Assembly: GCA_029465975.1 (NCBI GenBank)
Contig: CM055757.1
Span: 3,943,839 to 4,007,838 of the forward strand
DNA length: 64,000 nt
Origin: Dallia pectoralis
Lineage: Eukaryota; Chordata; Actinopteri; Esociformes; Umbridae
Direction: 5' to 3'
Shown one piece after another: positions 45,601-57,561 of the stretch. Below the pieces are notes generated by a model. It searched no databases. It worked only from the letters and a program-made list of their open reading frames with translations, and was not told where the DNA came from. How positions within the stretch are numbered: position 1 is the first letter of the stretch; every line of letters begins with the position of its first letter. A program made the position numbers and the translations under genes.

Positions 45601-48341
45601 TACAATAGGTTTGATAAACTCATGTGATAACTACAATAGGTTTGATAAACTAATGTGATAACTACAATAGGTATGATAAACTAATGTGATAACTACAATA
45701 GGTAAGATAAACTCATGTGATAACTACAATAGGTAAGATAAACTAATGTGATAACTACAATAGGTAAGATAAACTAATGTGATAACTACAATAGGTAAGA
45801 TAAACTCATGTGATAACTACAATAGGTATCAACTCATGTGATAACTACAATAGGTAAGATACACTAATGTGATAACTACAATAGGTAAGATAAACTCATG
45901 TGATAACTACAATAGGTAAGATAAACTCATGTGATAACTACAATAGGTAAGATAAACTCATGTGATAACTACAATAGGTAAGATAAACTAATGTGATAAC
46001 TACAATAGGTAAGATAAACTAATGTGATAACTACAATAGGTAAGATAAACTAATGTGATAACTACAATAGGTAAGATAAACTCATGTGATAACTACAATA
46101 GGTAAGATAAACTAATGTGATAACTACAATAGATAAGATAAACTAATGTGATAACTACAATAGGTAAGATAAACTCATGTGATAACTACAATAGGTATCA
46201 ACTCATGTGATAACTACAATAGGTAAGATAAACTAATGTGATAACTACAATAGGTTTGATAAACTCATGTGATAACTACAGTAGGTAAGATAAACTCATG
46301 TGATAACTACAATAGGTAAGATAAACTCATGTGATAACTACAATAAGATAAACTAATGTGATAACTACAATAGGTAAGATAAACTCATGTGATAACTACA
46401 ATAGGTAAGATAAACTAATGTGATAACTACAATAGGTAAGATAAACTCATGTGATAACTACAATAGGTAAGATAAACTAATGTGATAACTACAATAGATA
46501 AGATAAACTAATGTGATAACTACAATAGGTAAGATAAACTCATGTGATAACTACAATAGGTATCAACTCATGTGATAACTACAATAGGTAAGATAAACTA
46601 ATGTGATAACTACAATAGGTTTGATAAACTCATGTGATAACTACAATAGGTAAGATAAACTCATGTGATAACTACAGTAGGTAAGATAAACTCATGTGAT
46701 AACTACAATAGGTAAGATAAACTCATGTGATAACTACAATAGGTAAGATAAACTCATGTGATAACTACAATAGGTAAGATAAACTCATGTGATAACTACA
46801 ATAGGTAAGATAAACTCATGTGATAACTACAATAAGATAAACTAATGTGATAACTACAGTAGGTAAGATAAACTCATGTGATAACTCCAATAGGTAAGAC
46901 AAACTCATAACTAAGATAAACCGTTTGTTTGTTTTCCTTTTGTATACCAGACAAAATAATCTACCACACACACATTCTGAGTATGAGTGTACGTGTGTTT
47001 AACTTTATGTTATATAATTGGTACCTATATAACAGAGAATATGTCCCCGAAATTTGATAAAATCGGATTAATTGTGAATTTCTTCCTGTCGCCATTTTGA
47101 AAAATAACATTTGTGTGTGTGTGTTTGTATGTGTGTGTGTGTGTTTGTATATGTGCAGAATGTTTCTTGCCTCTTGCTAACCAATTCACAGTGGCGAATA
47201 GCACTAGACTACAATGTGATCTCAAAATTATACTTCAATATTTGACAACACTTACTAACGTCCGAGTCCGGTGCTCCGCCCACTCAAACCCCGCCCACTC
47301 TGATCTGCTTTCCCCTCCCTTTCCCCCTCCCTCTTTCCGACTCTCCTTCGAACAGGATACGGCCATGCTGCTCCCAGCACCGACTCGGGGAAGGTGTTCT
47401 GCATGTTCTACGCCCTACTGGGGATCCCTCTCACGCTGGTCATGTTCCAGAGCATGGGAGAACGCATCAACACCCTGGTGCGCTATCTGTTACACCGGGC
47501 CAAGCAGTGCCTGGGCCTGCGGAACACTGAGGTGTCCATGGCCAACATGGTGACGATTGGCTTCTTCTCCTGCATGTCCACGCTGTGTTTGGGCGCAGCC
47601 GCCTTCTCCCACTACGAGGGCTGGAGCTTCTTCCACGCCTACTACTACTGCTTCATCACACTGACCACCATCGGGTTCGGCGACTACGTCGCGCTGCAGA
47701 AGGACCATGCGCTCCAAAACGACCCGCGTTACGTGTCCTTCTGCTTCGTCTACATCCTGACCGGGCTCACCGTGATCGGAGCCTTCCTCAACCTGGTGGT
47801 GCTAAGGTTCCTGATGATGAACACGGAGGACGAGCGACGGGACGCGGAGCAGAAGGTCCTCCTCTCCACCAGGGGGCGGAAGAACGCAGCAGGACGTCCC
47901 GCCGTGGTCTCGGTTTCCCCCTCGGCGCGCTCAGCGGCCGGCGGAGGAGCCAAGCAAGGCCTGAGGGAAGTGTACAGCGACGTGCTTGGCTTCCAGACTC
48001 TGTGTTCGTGTCTTTGGTACCGCGGCAGGGAGAAACTGCAGGGTCTGGGATCTATCCCCAGGACAGGCAACCCGGAGCTGAGCTACTCTGACCAGTACCT
48101 GTGCAGCAAGTGTGAAGCCGAGGTCGGCGCCAGGAGAGGGACGGACGCTCCCACGTTGCACCTGGAGCGCTGTGCCATGCTCTCATCCCAATACGACCCC
48201 GGGTACCCCCACTGCTACGAGCCGGGGGACGTGGGGTGCGTCTGCAGCCCTCGCCAGTGCACCGGCATCAGCTCCATATCTACTGGGATTAACTTCCTCG
48301 CCCCGTTCATGGCCTTCGCCAACAGACGCAGCTCCGTCTAG
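42693..48341 (+). CDS. TASK-type two-pore-domain potassium channel (KCNK3/KCNK15-like)
   Basis: Two coding exons: 42693-42975 and 47356-48341, 1,269 nt (422 residues). Two Met codons are adjacent (42690, 42693); the second matches the family start MKRQNVRT and was chosen. Seen in order: TM1 (TLVLIVGIFTYLLVGAAVFD), N-glycosylation site NLTK, first pore loop GSFYFAITVITTIG then YGH with the pH-sensing His, TM2 (VFCMFYALLGIPLTLVMFQS), TM3, second pore loop TTIGFGD, TM4 (YILTGLTVIGAFLNLVVLRF) with the VLRFLMMN segment, and a C-terminus ending RRSSV, the 14-3-3/COPI trafficking motif of TASK-1 and TASK-3. These channels carry acid-sensitive background K+ current. The intron splits the first glycine codon of the first GYG filter, a position conserved in this family. 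KCNK3 is favoured by HKAGVQWKF and ISSISTG; the Cys-rich insert CSKCEAEVGARRG and LERC leave KCNK15 open. Confidence 0.94.
42960..46915 (+). repeat. 31-bp minisatellite seeded at the K2P exon 1 splice junction
   Basis: About 125 copies of a 31-bp unit. The unit is the last 16 bases of exon 1 (GTGATAACTACAATTG, encoding part of the selectivity filter) plus the first 15 bases of the intron (GTAAGATAAACTCAT). In the repeats the junction reads CAATAG|GTAAGA. Variants replace GTAAGA by GTTTGA or GTATCA, and many truncated units occur between about 43,430 and 45,060. The array occupies about 90% of the intron. Confidence 0.98.
46916..47355. other. 3' end of the K2P intron
   Basis: Unique sequence with a (TG)n tract near 47,113-47,150 and a pyrimidine-rich run (TTTCCCCTCCCTTTCCCCCT region, 47,310-47,340) leading to the exon 2 acceptor AACAG at 47351-47355. 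Confidence 0.7.
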
Positions 48342-48860
48342 ACCGGGAGACTTTAAATCTGGGAGCCGGTTCCACTGGCGGTTTTCACTCTTCCCCTTTG
48401 AACAAGGACACGTTCAGACCTGGGACACATGACTCTGTCATGTGGATCAGAAGGCCAGCGGTACTCCAGACCCCCAGGCTAGTATTCGAACGGCTCTGAC
48501 ATTAACTCAGAGCTGGTCATAGCCCTCTAAACACAACAGAGACAAAAATCACTTGGAACTAATAGATCCAATAATTATGGCTTGCTTTAATTTTCCACTT
48601 TTGTCCTCTGTGATGCAGTTCTGTATACACCTCAGTCCATATCCTGGCCCAGTTATGAGGATTTGAGGATACGCTCGGTCTGGTTCCAGTGTACAACCTG
48701 ATCCATTGTGGGGCCGTTAAAACCAGGCCAAGACTGTGGTTTCAAATCCTGCAGGTTTCATACATAGAGTAAAAATGTACACCTTCTCTGTGCTGTGAGC
48801 TCCTTTAGATAAAAGTGTCGGGTCTTCTGAGTGGCGTTGGAAAACAATACCCAAACCTCA
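48342..48860. other. K2P 3' UTR and flank
   Basis: No further gene is seen after the stop codon. No clear AATAAA was noted in the first 500 bp, so the transcript end is not defined. Confidence 0.4.
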
Positions 48861-49213
48861 TTCAAGAGCATTTCGGTATTTTGTAAATTTTCCACTTTGC
48901 AGAATAATGGTTAAGAAATCGAACATAGTGAATAACACATATGGAGTCATGTAGTAACCCAAAAAGTGTGAAAGAAATGTTAAAAATAACATATTTTATT
49001 TTCAATTGTTCGAAGTTGCCACCATTTGCATTGATGAGAGCTTTGCACACTTTTGGCATTTTCCCAACCAGTTTTATAACGTAGTAACCTGGAATTCTTT
49101 TCCAACAGGCTTGAATGGGTTCACACATATGCAGGGCACTTGTTGGCTGGTTTTCCTTCACTCTGCGGCTCAACTCATCCCAAATAAGCTCAGTTTCAGT
49201 TCGAGCTGGGAGA

Positions 49214-50022
49214 TTGTGGAGGCAAGGTCATCTGATGCAGATTGTGGAGGGGAGGTCATCTGAGGCAGATTATGGAGGCCAGGTCATCTGAGACAGATTG
49301 TGGAGGCCAGGTCATCTGAGGCAGATTGTGGAGGCCAGGTCATCTGAGGCAGATTGTGGAGGCCAGGTCATCTGAGGCAGATTGTGGAGGCCAGGTCATC
49401 TGAGGCAGATTGTGGAGGCCAGGTCATCTGAGGCAGATTGTGGAGGCCAGGTCATCTGAGGCAGATTGTGGAGGCCAGGTCATTTGAGGCAGATTGTGCA
49501 GGCCAGGTCATCTGATGCAGATTGTGGAGGCCAGGTCATATGAGGCAGATTGTGGAGGCAAGGTCATCTGAGGCAGATTATGGAGGCCAGGTCATCTGAG
49601 GCAGATTGTGGAGGCCAGGTCATCTGAGGCAGATTGTGGAGGCCAGGTCATTTGAGGCAGATTGTGCAGGCCAGGTCATCTGAGGCAGATTGTGGAGGCC
49701 AGGTCATCTGATGGAGATTGTGGAGGCCAGGTTATATGATGCAGATTGTGGAGGCCAGGTCATCTGAGGCAGATTTTGGAGGCCAGGTCATTTGAGGCAG
49801 ATTGTGGAGGCCAGGTCATCTGAGGCAGATTATGGAGGCCAGGTCATCTGAGGCAGATTGTGGAGGCCAGGTCATCTGAGGCAGATTGTGGAGGCCAGGT
49901 CATCTGATGCAGATTGTGGAGGCCAGGTTATATGATGCAGATTGTGGAGGCCAGGTCATTTGAGGCAGATTGTGGAGGCCAGGTCATTTGAGGCAGATTG
50001 TGGAGGCCAGGTCATTTGATGC
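49214..50022. repeat. 28-bp minisatellite inside the Tc1 relic
   Basis: About 29 copies of a unit containing GATTGTGGAGGCCAGGTCAT plus CTGAGGCA. The ancestral single copy is an ordinary part of the Tc1 transposase region, so the array arose after insertion or in this copy's lineage. Confidence 0.95.
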
Positions 50023-50202
50023 AGCACACCATTACAGGACAGTCTTTCATCAGGCTAATGTCCATTTCTCATGTTTCATGGCCCAAGCAAGTTATTGGTG
50101 TCCTTCAGTAGTGGTATATTTGTAGCAATGTGACCATAAAGACCTGATTCACCCTGTTTGCTCTGAACATTAGATGTTGAGATGTGTCTCTTACTAAAAC
50201 TG

Positions 50203-50590
50203 AGGTGCAGTTAATATCTGTTTATCTGGGCCTGAGGTGCAGTTAATATCTGTTTATCTGGGCCTGAGGTGCAGTTAATATCTGTTTATCTGGGCCTGAG
50301 GTGCAGTTAATATCTGTTTATCTGGGCCTGAGGTGCAGTTAATATCTGTTTATCTGGGCCTGAGGTGCAGTTAATATCTGTTTATCTGGGCCTGAGGTGC
50401 AGTTAATATCTGTTTATCTGGGCCTGAGGTGCAGTTAATATCTGTTTATCTGGGCCTGAGGTGCAGTTAATATCTGCTTATCTGGGCCTGAGGTGCAGTT
50501 AATATCTGTTTATCTGGGCCTGAGGTGCAGTTAATATCTGTTTATCTGGGCCTGAGGTGCAGTTAATATCTGTTTATCTGGGCCTGAGGC
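50203..50590. repeat. 32-bp minisatellite inside the Tc1 relic
   Basis: Twelve nearly identical copies of a unit containing GGTGCAGTTAATATCTGTTT and ATCTGGGCCTGA. It is the second expansion within the same transposon copy. Confidence 0.95.
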
Positions 50591-51117
50591 TGTGATGAAT
50601 CTATCCTCTGAAACAAAAGTTACTCTGGGTCATCCTTTCTTGTGGCTGTCCTTATGATTTACAGTTTCACCGTAGAGCTCAATGTTATTTTTTTCTGTTT
50701 ACCACTTTTGCGTTTTCTACATGATTCTATATGTGTTATTTAAAAAAAAAAAATCTACACCTTGAAGGAGTAAGTTTTGACTGTAAATTTACATTTAAGT
50801 AGTTAATCAGAAACATACAATAGAGTGCTAACATTTTCATACAGTCAGCAGTTCATGGAAACTTTGATTTTAGATATTCCATGTTGTCTAATAGGTTGCG
50901 TACTGTACCCAATAACAGACTTTTTTCTACAGGGGCACCCATTTACGTTTAGGGAAAACCTCAGCAGTAGACAGAAACACTGCAGAAACAAACACTAATC
51001 CTTGGAACCAAGCTAAGAATGTTTTATTAATTCTGTCACCAATGCGTTGACTGAATTTAATCATTTTCGAAAACGAGTTATATGTTCAGGGAGGAAAGTC
51101 ACATGTGCATGCGATCA

Positions 51118-51515
51118 GAGGACCACTGTGTTTGTCAAAGAGACAAGACTAGTGGTTGGTTTGTAGTCAAGGAGACAGGACCACTGACTGGTGTGTTGTC
51201 AAGGAGACAGGACCACTGACTGGTGTGTAGTCAAGGAGACAACACTAGTGGTTGGTTTGTAGTCAAGGAGACAGGACCACTGGCTGGTGTGTTGTCAAGG
51301 AGACAGGACCACTGTGTTTGTCAAAGAGACAAGATTGGTTTTTGATTTGTAGTCAAGGAGACAGGACCACTGACTGGTGTGTTAGCAAGGAGACAGGACC
51401 ACTGACTGGTGTGTTGTCAAGGAGACAGGACCACTGACTGGTGTGTTGTCAAGGAGACAGGACCACTGACTGGTGTGTTGTCAAGGAGACAGGACCACTG
51501 ACTGGTGTGTTGTTA
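51118..51515. repeat. 32-bp minisatellite
   Basis: About twelve units containing AGGAGACAGGACCACTGACT and GGTGTGTTGTCA, with divergent units at the left side. Confidence 0.92.
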
Positions 51516-52357
51516 ATGCCACAGTGGAGGAAGCAAACCTTTTACTCACAAGCTCTCATAACTGAATGTTCAGTGTCTCAAGGAAAGTGAAAGGACATTT
51601 TGGGACATTAACAAGGTAACACTCGATTTCCATTTGCTGTGTTGGTTCTCTTTTCTACTACAAAAATGGACTGAATCTCATGTCATTGATATCCTGTACT
51701 GTATATTCCTATCCTGTACAATAACAAGGTACTGTATATTAACTGAACAATACTGAAATAGCAGTATGATCACTGTGGTTAACAATTTATTTCTGATCTA
51801 ATAAATGTATACTTGAATACATGTTTTTTCTTCATCTCTGCAATGGAATTCCCTGTACCATTACAACCTAAAACTGCCTCATGAGTGCAGTTTAGCTGCC
51901 CTAACCAGAAACCCTAACCATCGGCTTGTTTCACGTCAAATTATAAGTACATGAGGACATGGTGGGAAATTTGTAACTGAGAACTGAAGTACGATTTTAT
52001 TTTAACTTTACGTATATTAAGTTGGCAGTTTTGACTTTTATTTTCGTACTTTTAATCTCGATTGTTTCACGCGCATGTAAAAAATAAACAGACTTCGATA
52101 GAACTTCAGATTAAAGACATGTCATTTTCTTTTACAGTGTGAAAACATGGTTACAACTATAGACTCCTACACTGAGCCAATACATTTTGACCACTCACAG
52201 GTAATGTGAATAACATTGTGGAATTACGTTGTGGATATCTGGGAGCCCTACCCCTTATTGAAAGGAAGGGGTAACGAAGGCTATTCTGTTCTTCGGGTCC
52301 CAACTGACAGACGGTGGCACAGGTCAACAAAAAGTCAATGATGATTATGAGAGGAAT

Positions 52358-52690
52358 GTGTCACAACACGCAGTGACCGTGTCACAACACGCAGTGAACG
52401 TGTCACAACACGCAGTGAACGTGTCACAACCCACAGTGAACATGTCACAACCCACAGTGAATGTGTCGCAACATACAGTGAATGTGTCATAACATACAGT
52501 GAATGTTTCACAACCCACAGTGAACGTGTCACAACACACAGTGAATGTGTCGCAACACACAGTGAATGTGTCATAACATACAGTGAATGTGTCACAACAC
52601 ACAGTGAACGTGTCGCAACATACAGTGAATGTGTCACAACCCACAGTGAATGTGTCATAACAAACAGTGAATGTGTCACAACACACAGTG
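52358..52690. repeat. 21-bp minisatellite
   Basis: About sixteen copies of ACAGTGAATGTGTCACAACA with one more base; variants change AATG to AACG and CACAAC to CATAAC. The 21-bp period leaves open minus-strand frames that are not genes. Confidence 0.93.
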
Positions 52691-54527
52691 CATCACATCC
52701 TCCTGTGTATGGGGCTTAATAGCCACAGAACGATCAGAGAGCCCATGATGACCCCATGATGACCCCATGATGACCCCATGATGAACCCTTGTCCACCTTC
52801 AAAAGCACCTACAGTCGGCAAGCAAGAAACTAATCTGGACCTTGGGGCTGTGGAAGAAAGTAATCAGGTCCCGTATATCTTTTGCATTGCTATAACAAAT
52901 TGTTCTATTTATATTGCTACTTTTCTATGACAAACTTTATATGACTAGTATCAAGTTTCGGAAAAGTAAGAAATCTTCAAATTTGGTCTGAATGTTCTTG
53001 GAACCTAATGGAAAACAGGGAGTGAATGGTTCTGGACAGGACAGGTGGTCTCCACGGGAACTCTGATCTCAGACCAGGTGCAGCTCTGCTCTTCTGGCCA
53101 CAGCAACAGATTGTTCTGGTGCACGCCTTTCTGAGGGGTCATAATGCCAAACCGGTGCCAATGTGCTTTCTGGGTTTTTACAACATTGTACAATACCCAA
53201 ATATTGAGTTCTCCGAAAATCCAGGTTGGAAGTTTGCGTCAATAGGTGAAAATAAGAAAAACATTGGTATTCCATCATCCATCGGAAACCATCATTTCGG
53301 CTGGAGGAGAAAAATGTGAATGAGATTATTGAGATAACAGGAAAACAGCACAGCAAAGACGTGTTACGGTTTCATCTGGCAAATCAGAGTACACTAAATT
53401 ATTCTGACTTCAGCAATAAGACTAGGGTTCTGGCCAAAGTTCTTTGAGCCATAAGATTAGGTCCCCATCCAAACTGCATTATGTCATTAGACTAGATCTA
53501 GGCCCAAAACTACACGTCGGTCCAAACTCGTTTTGCCATTAGAACAGAGCTCGTTCCAAAAGGCGCCGCTATTCACCTGAAGACTTTCTATTACAGGAAA
53601 CGGCAACACGTTTTCTTGTGCACTACGTTTTACAGGAGAATGGCAGTGTTTTCTACATTCGGTTAGTTATTGAACTGATTCTGGCCCTGGAGCCATTTGG
53701 GAGGCACGCCACCACCAAACAGCAACAGAAGGAGGGACCATTTGAGGCATGTATTGCCACCCTAGGGAGAGAGCATCTGCTGTTTTTTGCTTGGCCACAG
53801 AGCAATATATTTATGTCAGAGACAGAAATAGTTCACTATGCCGGTCCAATATGACATTACATCCTTACACGAAATCTTCTCGTCACTTCCTTGACCATAC
53901 AAGGACAGTTCGTTTGTGCAGATTTTCTAAGTCTTAAATACATGTTATAGACTCTTCTAAAATTTCTCAAAATGGGCAGTTGAAAGAGAATGATATATAT
54001 ATATTTCCGTCTGATTATTATGCAGTCTGTCCTGACAAAAGCAGAATGAATTCTCAAGGGAAACAATGGGTTTTCACATTGCTCTGCCGACACCTGCCCT
54101 CTGTAGCCTACCTGTGTGCTGAACCCTGTCTCCTCCTATAACACATAAAATGCTACCATAAGTTACCTCTGCCTACTGCCAATATTATCTTTCCTCCAGA
54201 AAATATGCATATACAGACAGCCAGACACTAATGTTAACGTTAACTGTTAGCCTACCTGCTTGAGTCCACACGTGGGGTAGAAGGCGCTGATTGGCTGAGA
54301 AGCTTTCACTCAAAGCTTTCCTCGGGCTGCTTATTGGACGAACTGCTAGAATGAAAATCGCTCACTACTCACTAGGCCTGGGTCAAAATGGCCGCTGCGG
54401 CTGGCTCCAACATATTGTATAGCTACCATAGGTGGGTCTAAATGTCTCAAAGAGAATATACATACATTAGCTATTTTTCGGTACCTTGGTTGTGTCGGGA
54501 CAAAGGAGGGATGACCGGAACAAGTGA

Positions 54528-55118
54528 CCGCAAGATGGACTCTACAGAGTGAGATGGACTCTACAGAGTGAGATGGACTCTACAGCCTGAGATGGACTCT
54601 ACAGCGTGAGATGGACTCTACAGCGTGAGATGGACTCTACAGCGTGAGATGGACTCTAAAGCGTGAGATGGACTCTACAGCGTGAGATGGACTCTAAAGC
54701 GTGAGATGGACTCTACAGCGTGAGATGGACTCTACAGAGTGAGATGGACTCTACAATGGGAGATGGACTCTACAGTGGGAGATGGACTCTACAGAGTGAG
54801 ATGGACTCTACAGCGTGAGATGGACTCTACAGCGTGAGATGGACTCTACAGCGTGAGATGGACTCTAAAGCGTGAGATGGACTCTACAGAGTGAGATGGA
54901 CTCTACAGAGTGAGATGGACTCTACAGAGTGAGATGGACTCTACAGAGTGAGATGGACTCTACAGCGTGAGATGGACTCTACAGAGTGAGATGGACTCTA
55001 CAGAGTGAGATGGACTCTACAGCGTGAGATGGACTCTACAGAGTGAGATGGACTCTACAGCGTGAGATGGACTCTACAGTGGGAGATGGACTCTACAGCA
55101 GGAGATGGACTCTACAGA
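54528..55118. repeat. 19-bp minisatellite
   Basis: About 31 copies of GAGATGGACTCTACAGCGT with variants AGAGT, AAGCGT, ATGG and GTGG before GAGATGG. Confidence 0.95.
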
Positions 55119-57561
55119 GTGTAGGTCTTTAGTTGAGTCGTTTGTAGATTTGTGGAAACATACAAAGAATGCAAAGTATTGGTAACATATTTCTGTTTCT
55201 ACAGGTTGGGAATGCTTGTATTATATAAGATGCTGTGGCTGTAGGTATGTTTTTATGTACAGATGAGTTTAATTGTAATGTTTTAGTGAATTAGCTTTTT
55301 TTTCATCCTACAGTGCTTCCATAACAGGTTTGTATCTCCCACCTACATGGCTTCCTCTCAGCATTTATGTTCTCTTTTCCAGTGAGTTACACTTTCTGTT
55401 CTTTATAATGTCAGAAGTAATAATTCACAACCTATTAAATCCCCTGTATTAGGCGAATGCTGCAACAAAAGGGTGTTTTGTTACTCTGGCTGTGTGCTCC
55501 AGGGCATTAACTGCTGGGAGTGTTGTATAGTTATTGTCAGTGTACAAACCCAACCACAAGAGTTAGGATAAAAGGCTGGTTAGCCGGGCATATATCAATG
55601 AATAGCCCTCTCAAACACTGCTGTATTTATGCTGATCTCTTCATCCTAGCTCATTGTTTACTTTGCAAGATTTGCTATTTGCTAAATGTCCGGATCGCAT
55701 GTTCCCTGTAGGCGATGAGACCAATGCAGAAATACTTTTGCTTTCTGTACTGAAAATACAGGGAGAGTCAGGGTTTATCAGAGTCTTTTTAGGTTTCATA
55801 AGAAAACTGTGTCGTTTGGAGATCACGTAAACATGACGAGATCCATTCAAATAATTGGTTCTTAAAACCACAGAGTTTTATCAAAGAGAATGCAATAACT
55901 ACTGTAGTCACCAGTGATGGCCTCCTCTTCTATAGACACCATGGAATACAACTGAGTACCACTATTACACAGAGAGGGTCTGTGAGGTTGATGCTGTAGT
56001 CAGGTTTAGTGCATTTCCGTTTACCTACTCAGAACAACACACAGTCCACGTGTCCACGTGGCAATTTTGTCTTTAGGGTACGCACATATTTGTTTTATGT
56101 CCCCCAAAAGGCACAAGAGACCACAAATTGCTATTGCATTAAGTGCATTTGAAAGTAATTAAAATAACCACTTATCTTAAGCTGCTTTTGATCACTATGT
56201 GAAACACTTTTTCCATTCTCCTTTTCCAGATGCCATAATATCTTCCTTGAGATCATCCTGGCTGAGAGAGATGGTGCCTATTTCATTTTGGCTGTGACCT
56301 GAAAAAAATGTAATTCAGACTTGGCAATGTTTTTCCACTGCTAAATGTTACAGTGTTGGTGAATGCATGCTCTCTGAAGACATTTCTGCTTTTTGAAACT
56401 GCTAGGAGAACCCAGTGTGATTGTCTGCCCACTATATAGCCCATCAAATGAAAACTACAGAGATGTTGCCTTCTTTGTGCCACACTGTTTTATTGCCTAA
56501 ACCATTTTGAAGACATAAATAGCTTGTTTTGCCCATTCTAACATTAAATTGAACATAATATAGCTTGAACATAATAGCTTGATTCTGTCTGCCGGCTACA
56601 TACAGCATAGTATGGTGATGTAACTCTGTGTAGTGGCCACTTTCATGAATGGGGAGAGAAATAAACTCTCTGGAGTCAATGTCAGGTCAACAGAAATGCA
56701 ACTTTTGTTCTGAAGTGTTTTACAGGACCACTAGGAGCAGACGAAATGGGAGTAGTAGTTTTTAGCATGAAAACTAGCACAGTGCATCCTGCTGTGATCA
56801 CTAACTCGCTTACACGTCGTCCATGTGAGGACAAAGAAAAAAACAGAACTAATCTTATCATGCAATCGTCCACTGCTCCATGGTCGAGTTCTGACACTTG
56901 CCTACCCATGGTAGAGCCACTCAGGTCCCCTACATCCAACACATTGACTACAAGAACTGATATCCAGACCTTGAGGCAATATGATCTGCGCAATTCAACA
57001 TTCCTTGCACCAGCCCTGGGTTTGCCATTGTACCTTACGTTTGTAACTTTTGACTTGTAATGGTCCCGCCTTTTCAGGATGACTGACAGCTAGGATGGTA
57101 AATCATAGAAATGAAAATCCCAGATAGCATTTTCATGTTCGTCACTTAGTTCGTAAAACTGCCGAAGAGCATGAGAATGCAATTGCTATATGTGCTGTTG
57201 ATCCCTTTTTACGTTTGCATTTACATTTTAATTAAGTTCACCAACGCGTGTCTTTCTATGAAAATAAGATGCTATCTGTGATTGTCATATTGTCCACTGA
57301 TAAGCGGGGCATTCTTTGAAAATGTAAATGCTATTTGGGATTGCGTATTCATTTTTATTTATGCTTCCATCCACGTCACTCCCACTTTTTCCTGACACAC
57401 CCATTTCAGAGGGGCTTCGTGGGTCTTCTGTTACCCGCACGAATTGCGTTTTTAGAAGGAATTAGGTCAGATTAGGGGCGGCACACTTCTCGGCTGGTAG
57501 TAATAAAATCAGTGACTGCAAATAAACACATGGTTCAGAGTCCACGCGTCGGAAGTTAAAG

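Larger units (their letters stand above)
48868..50750 (-). mobile_element. Tc1-like transposon relic swollen by two internal minisatellites
   Basis: The left end (TAACACATATGGAGTCATGT then AGTAACCCAAAAAGTGTG) and the right end (CTACATGATTCTATATGTGT) are inverted terminal regions of a very common fish Tc1 element. The minus strand of 49,173-48,990 encodes a decayed transposase C-terminus (RVKENQPTSALHMCE, PKVCKALINANGGNFEQ). Beyond the first minisatellite the element resumes (CATTTCTCATGTTTCATGGC, CCAAGCAAG, ACCATAAAGACCTGATTCAC), and again after the second (TTACTCTGGGTCATCCTTTC). The middle of the transposase is missing, so it is dead. Confidence 0.85.
50751..57561. other. K2P-mtarc1 intergenic region
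   Basis: About 6.8 kb with no gene recognised. It contains three minisatellites (listed separately). Open frames such as 53,026-53,319, 53,618-53,854, 56,746-57,060 and their antisense partners have no recognisable domain. The last few hundred bases should contain the mtarc1 promoter. Confidence 0.5.

Noticed and set aside
47585..48161. Frames overlapping K2P exon 2 in other phases and on the minus strand
   Set aside because: GC-rich coding sequence produces shadows; the TASK frame has clear homology.
57541..57556. TCCACGCGTCGG before mtarc1 looked like a cDNA cloning adapter
   Set aside because: It is not an exact adapter match and lies in continuous genomic sequence with introns following.
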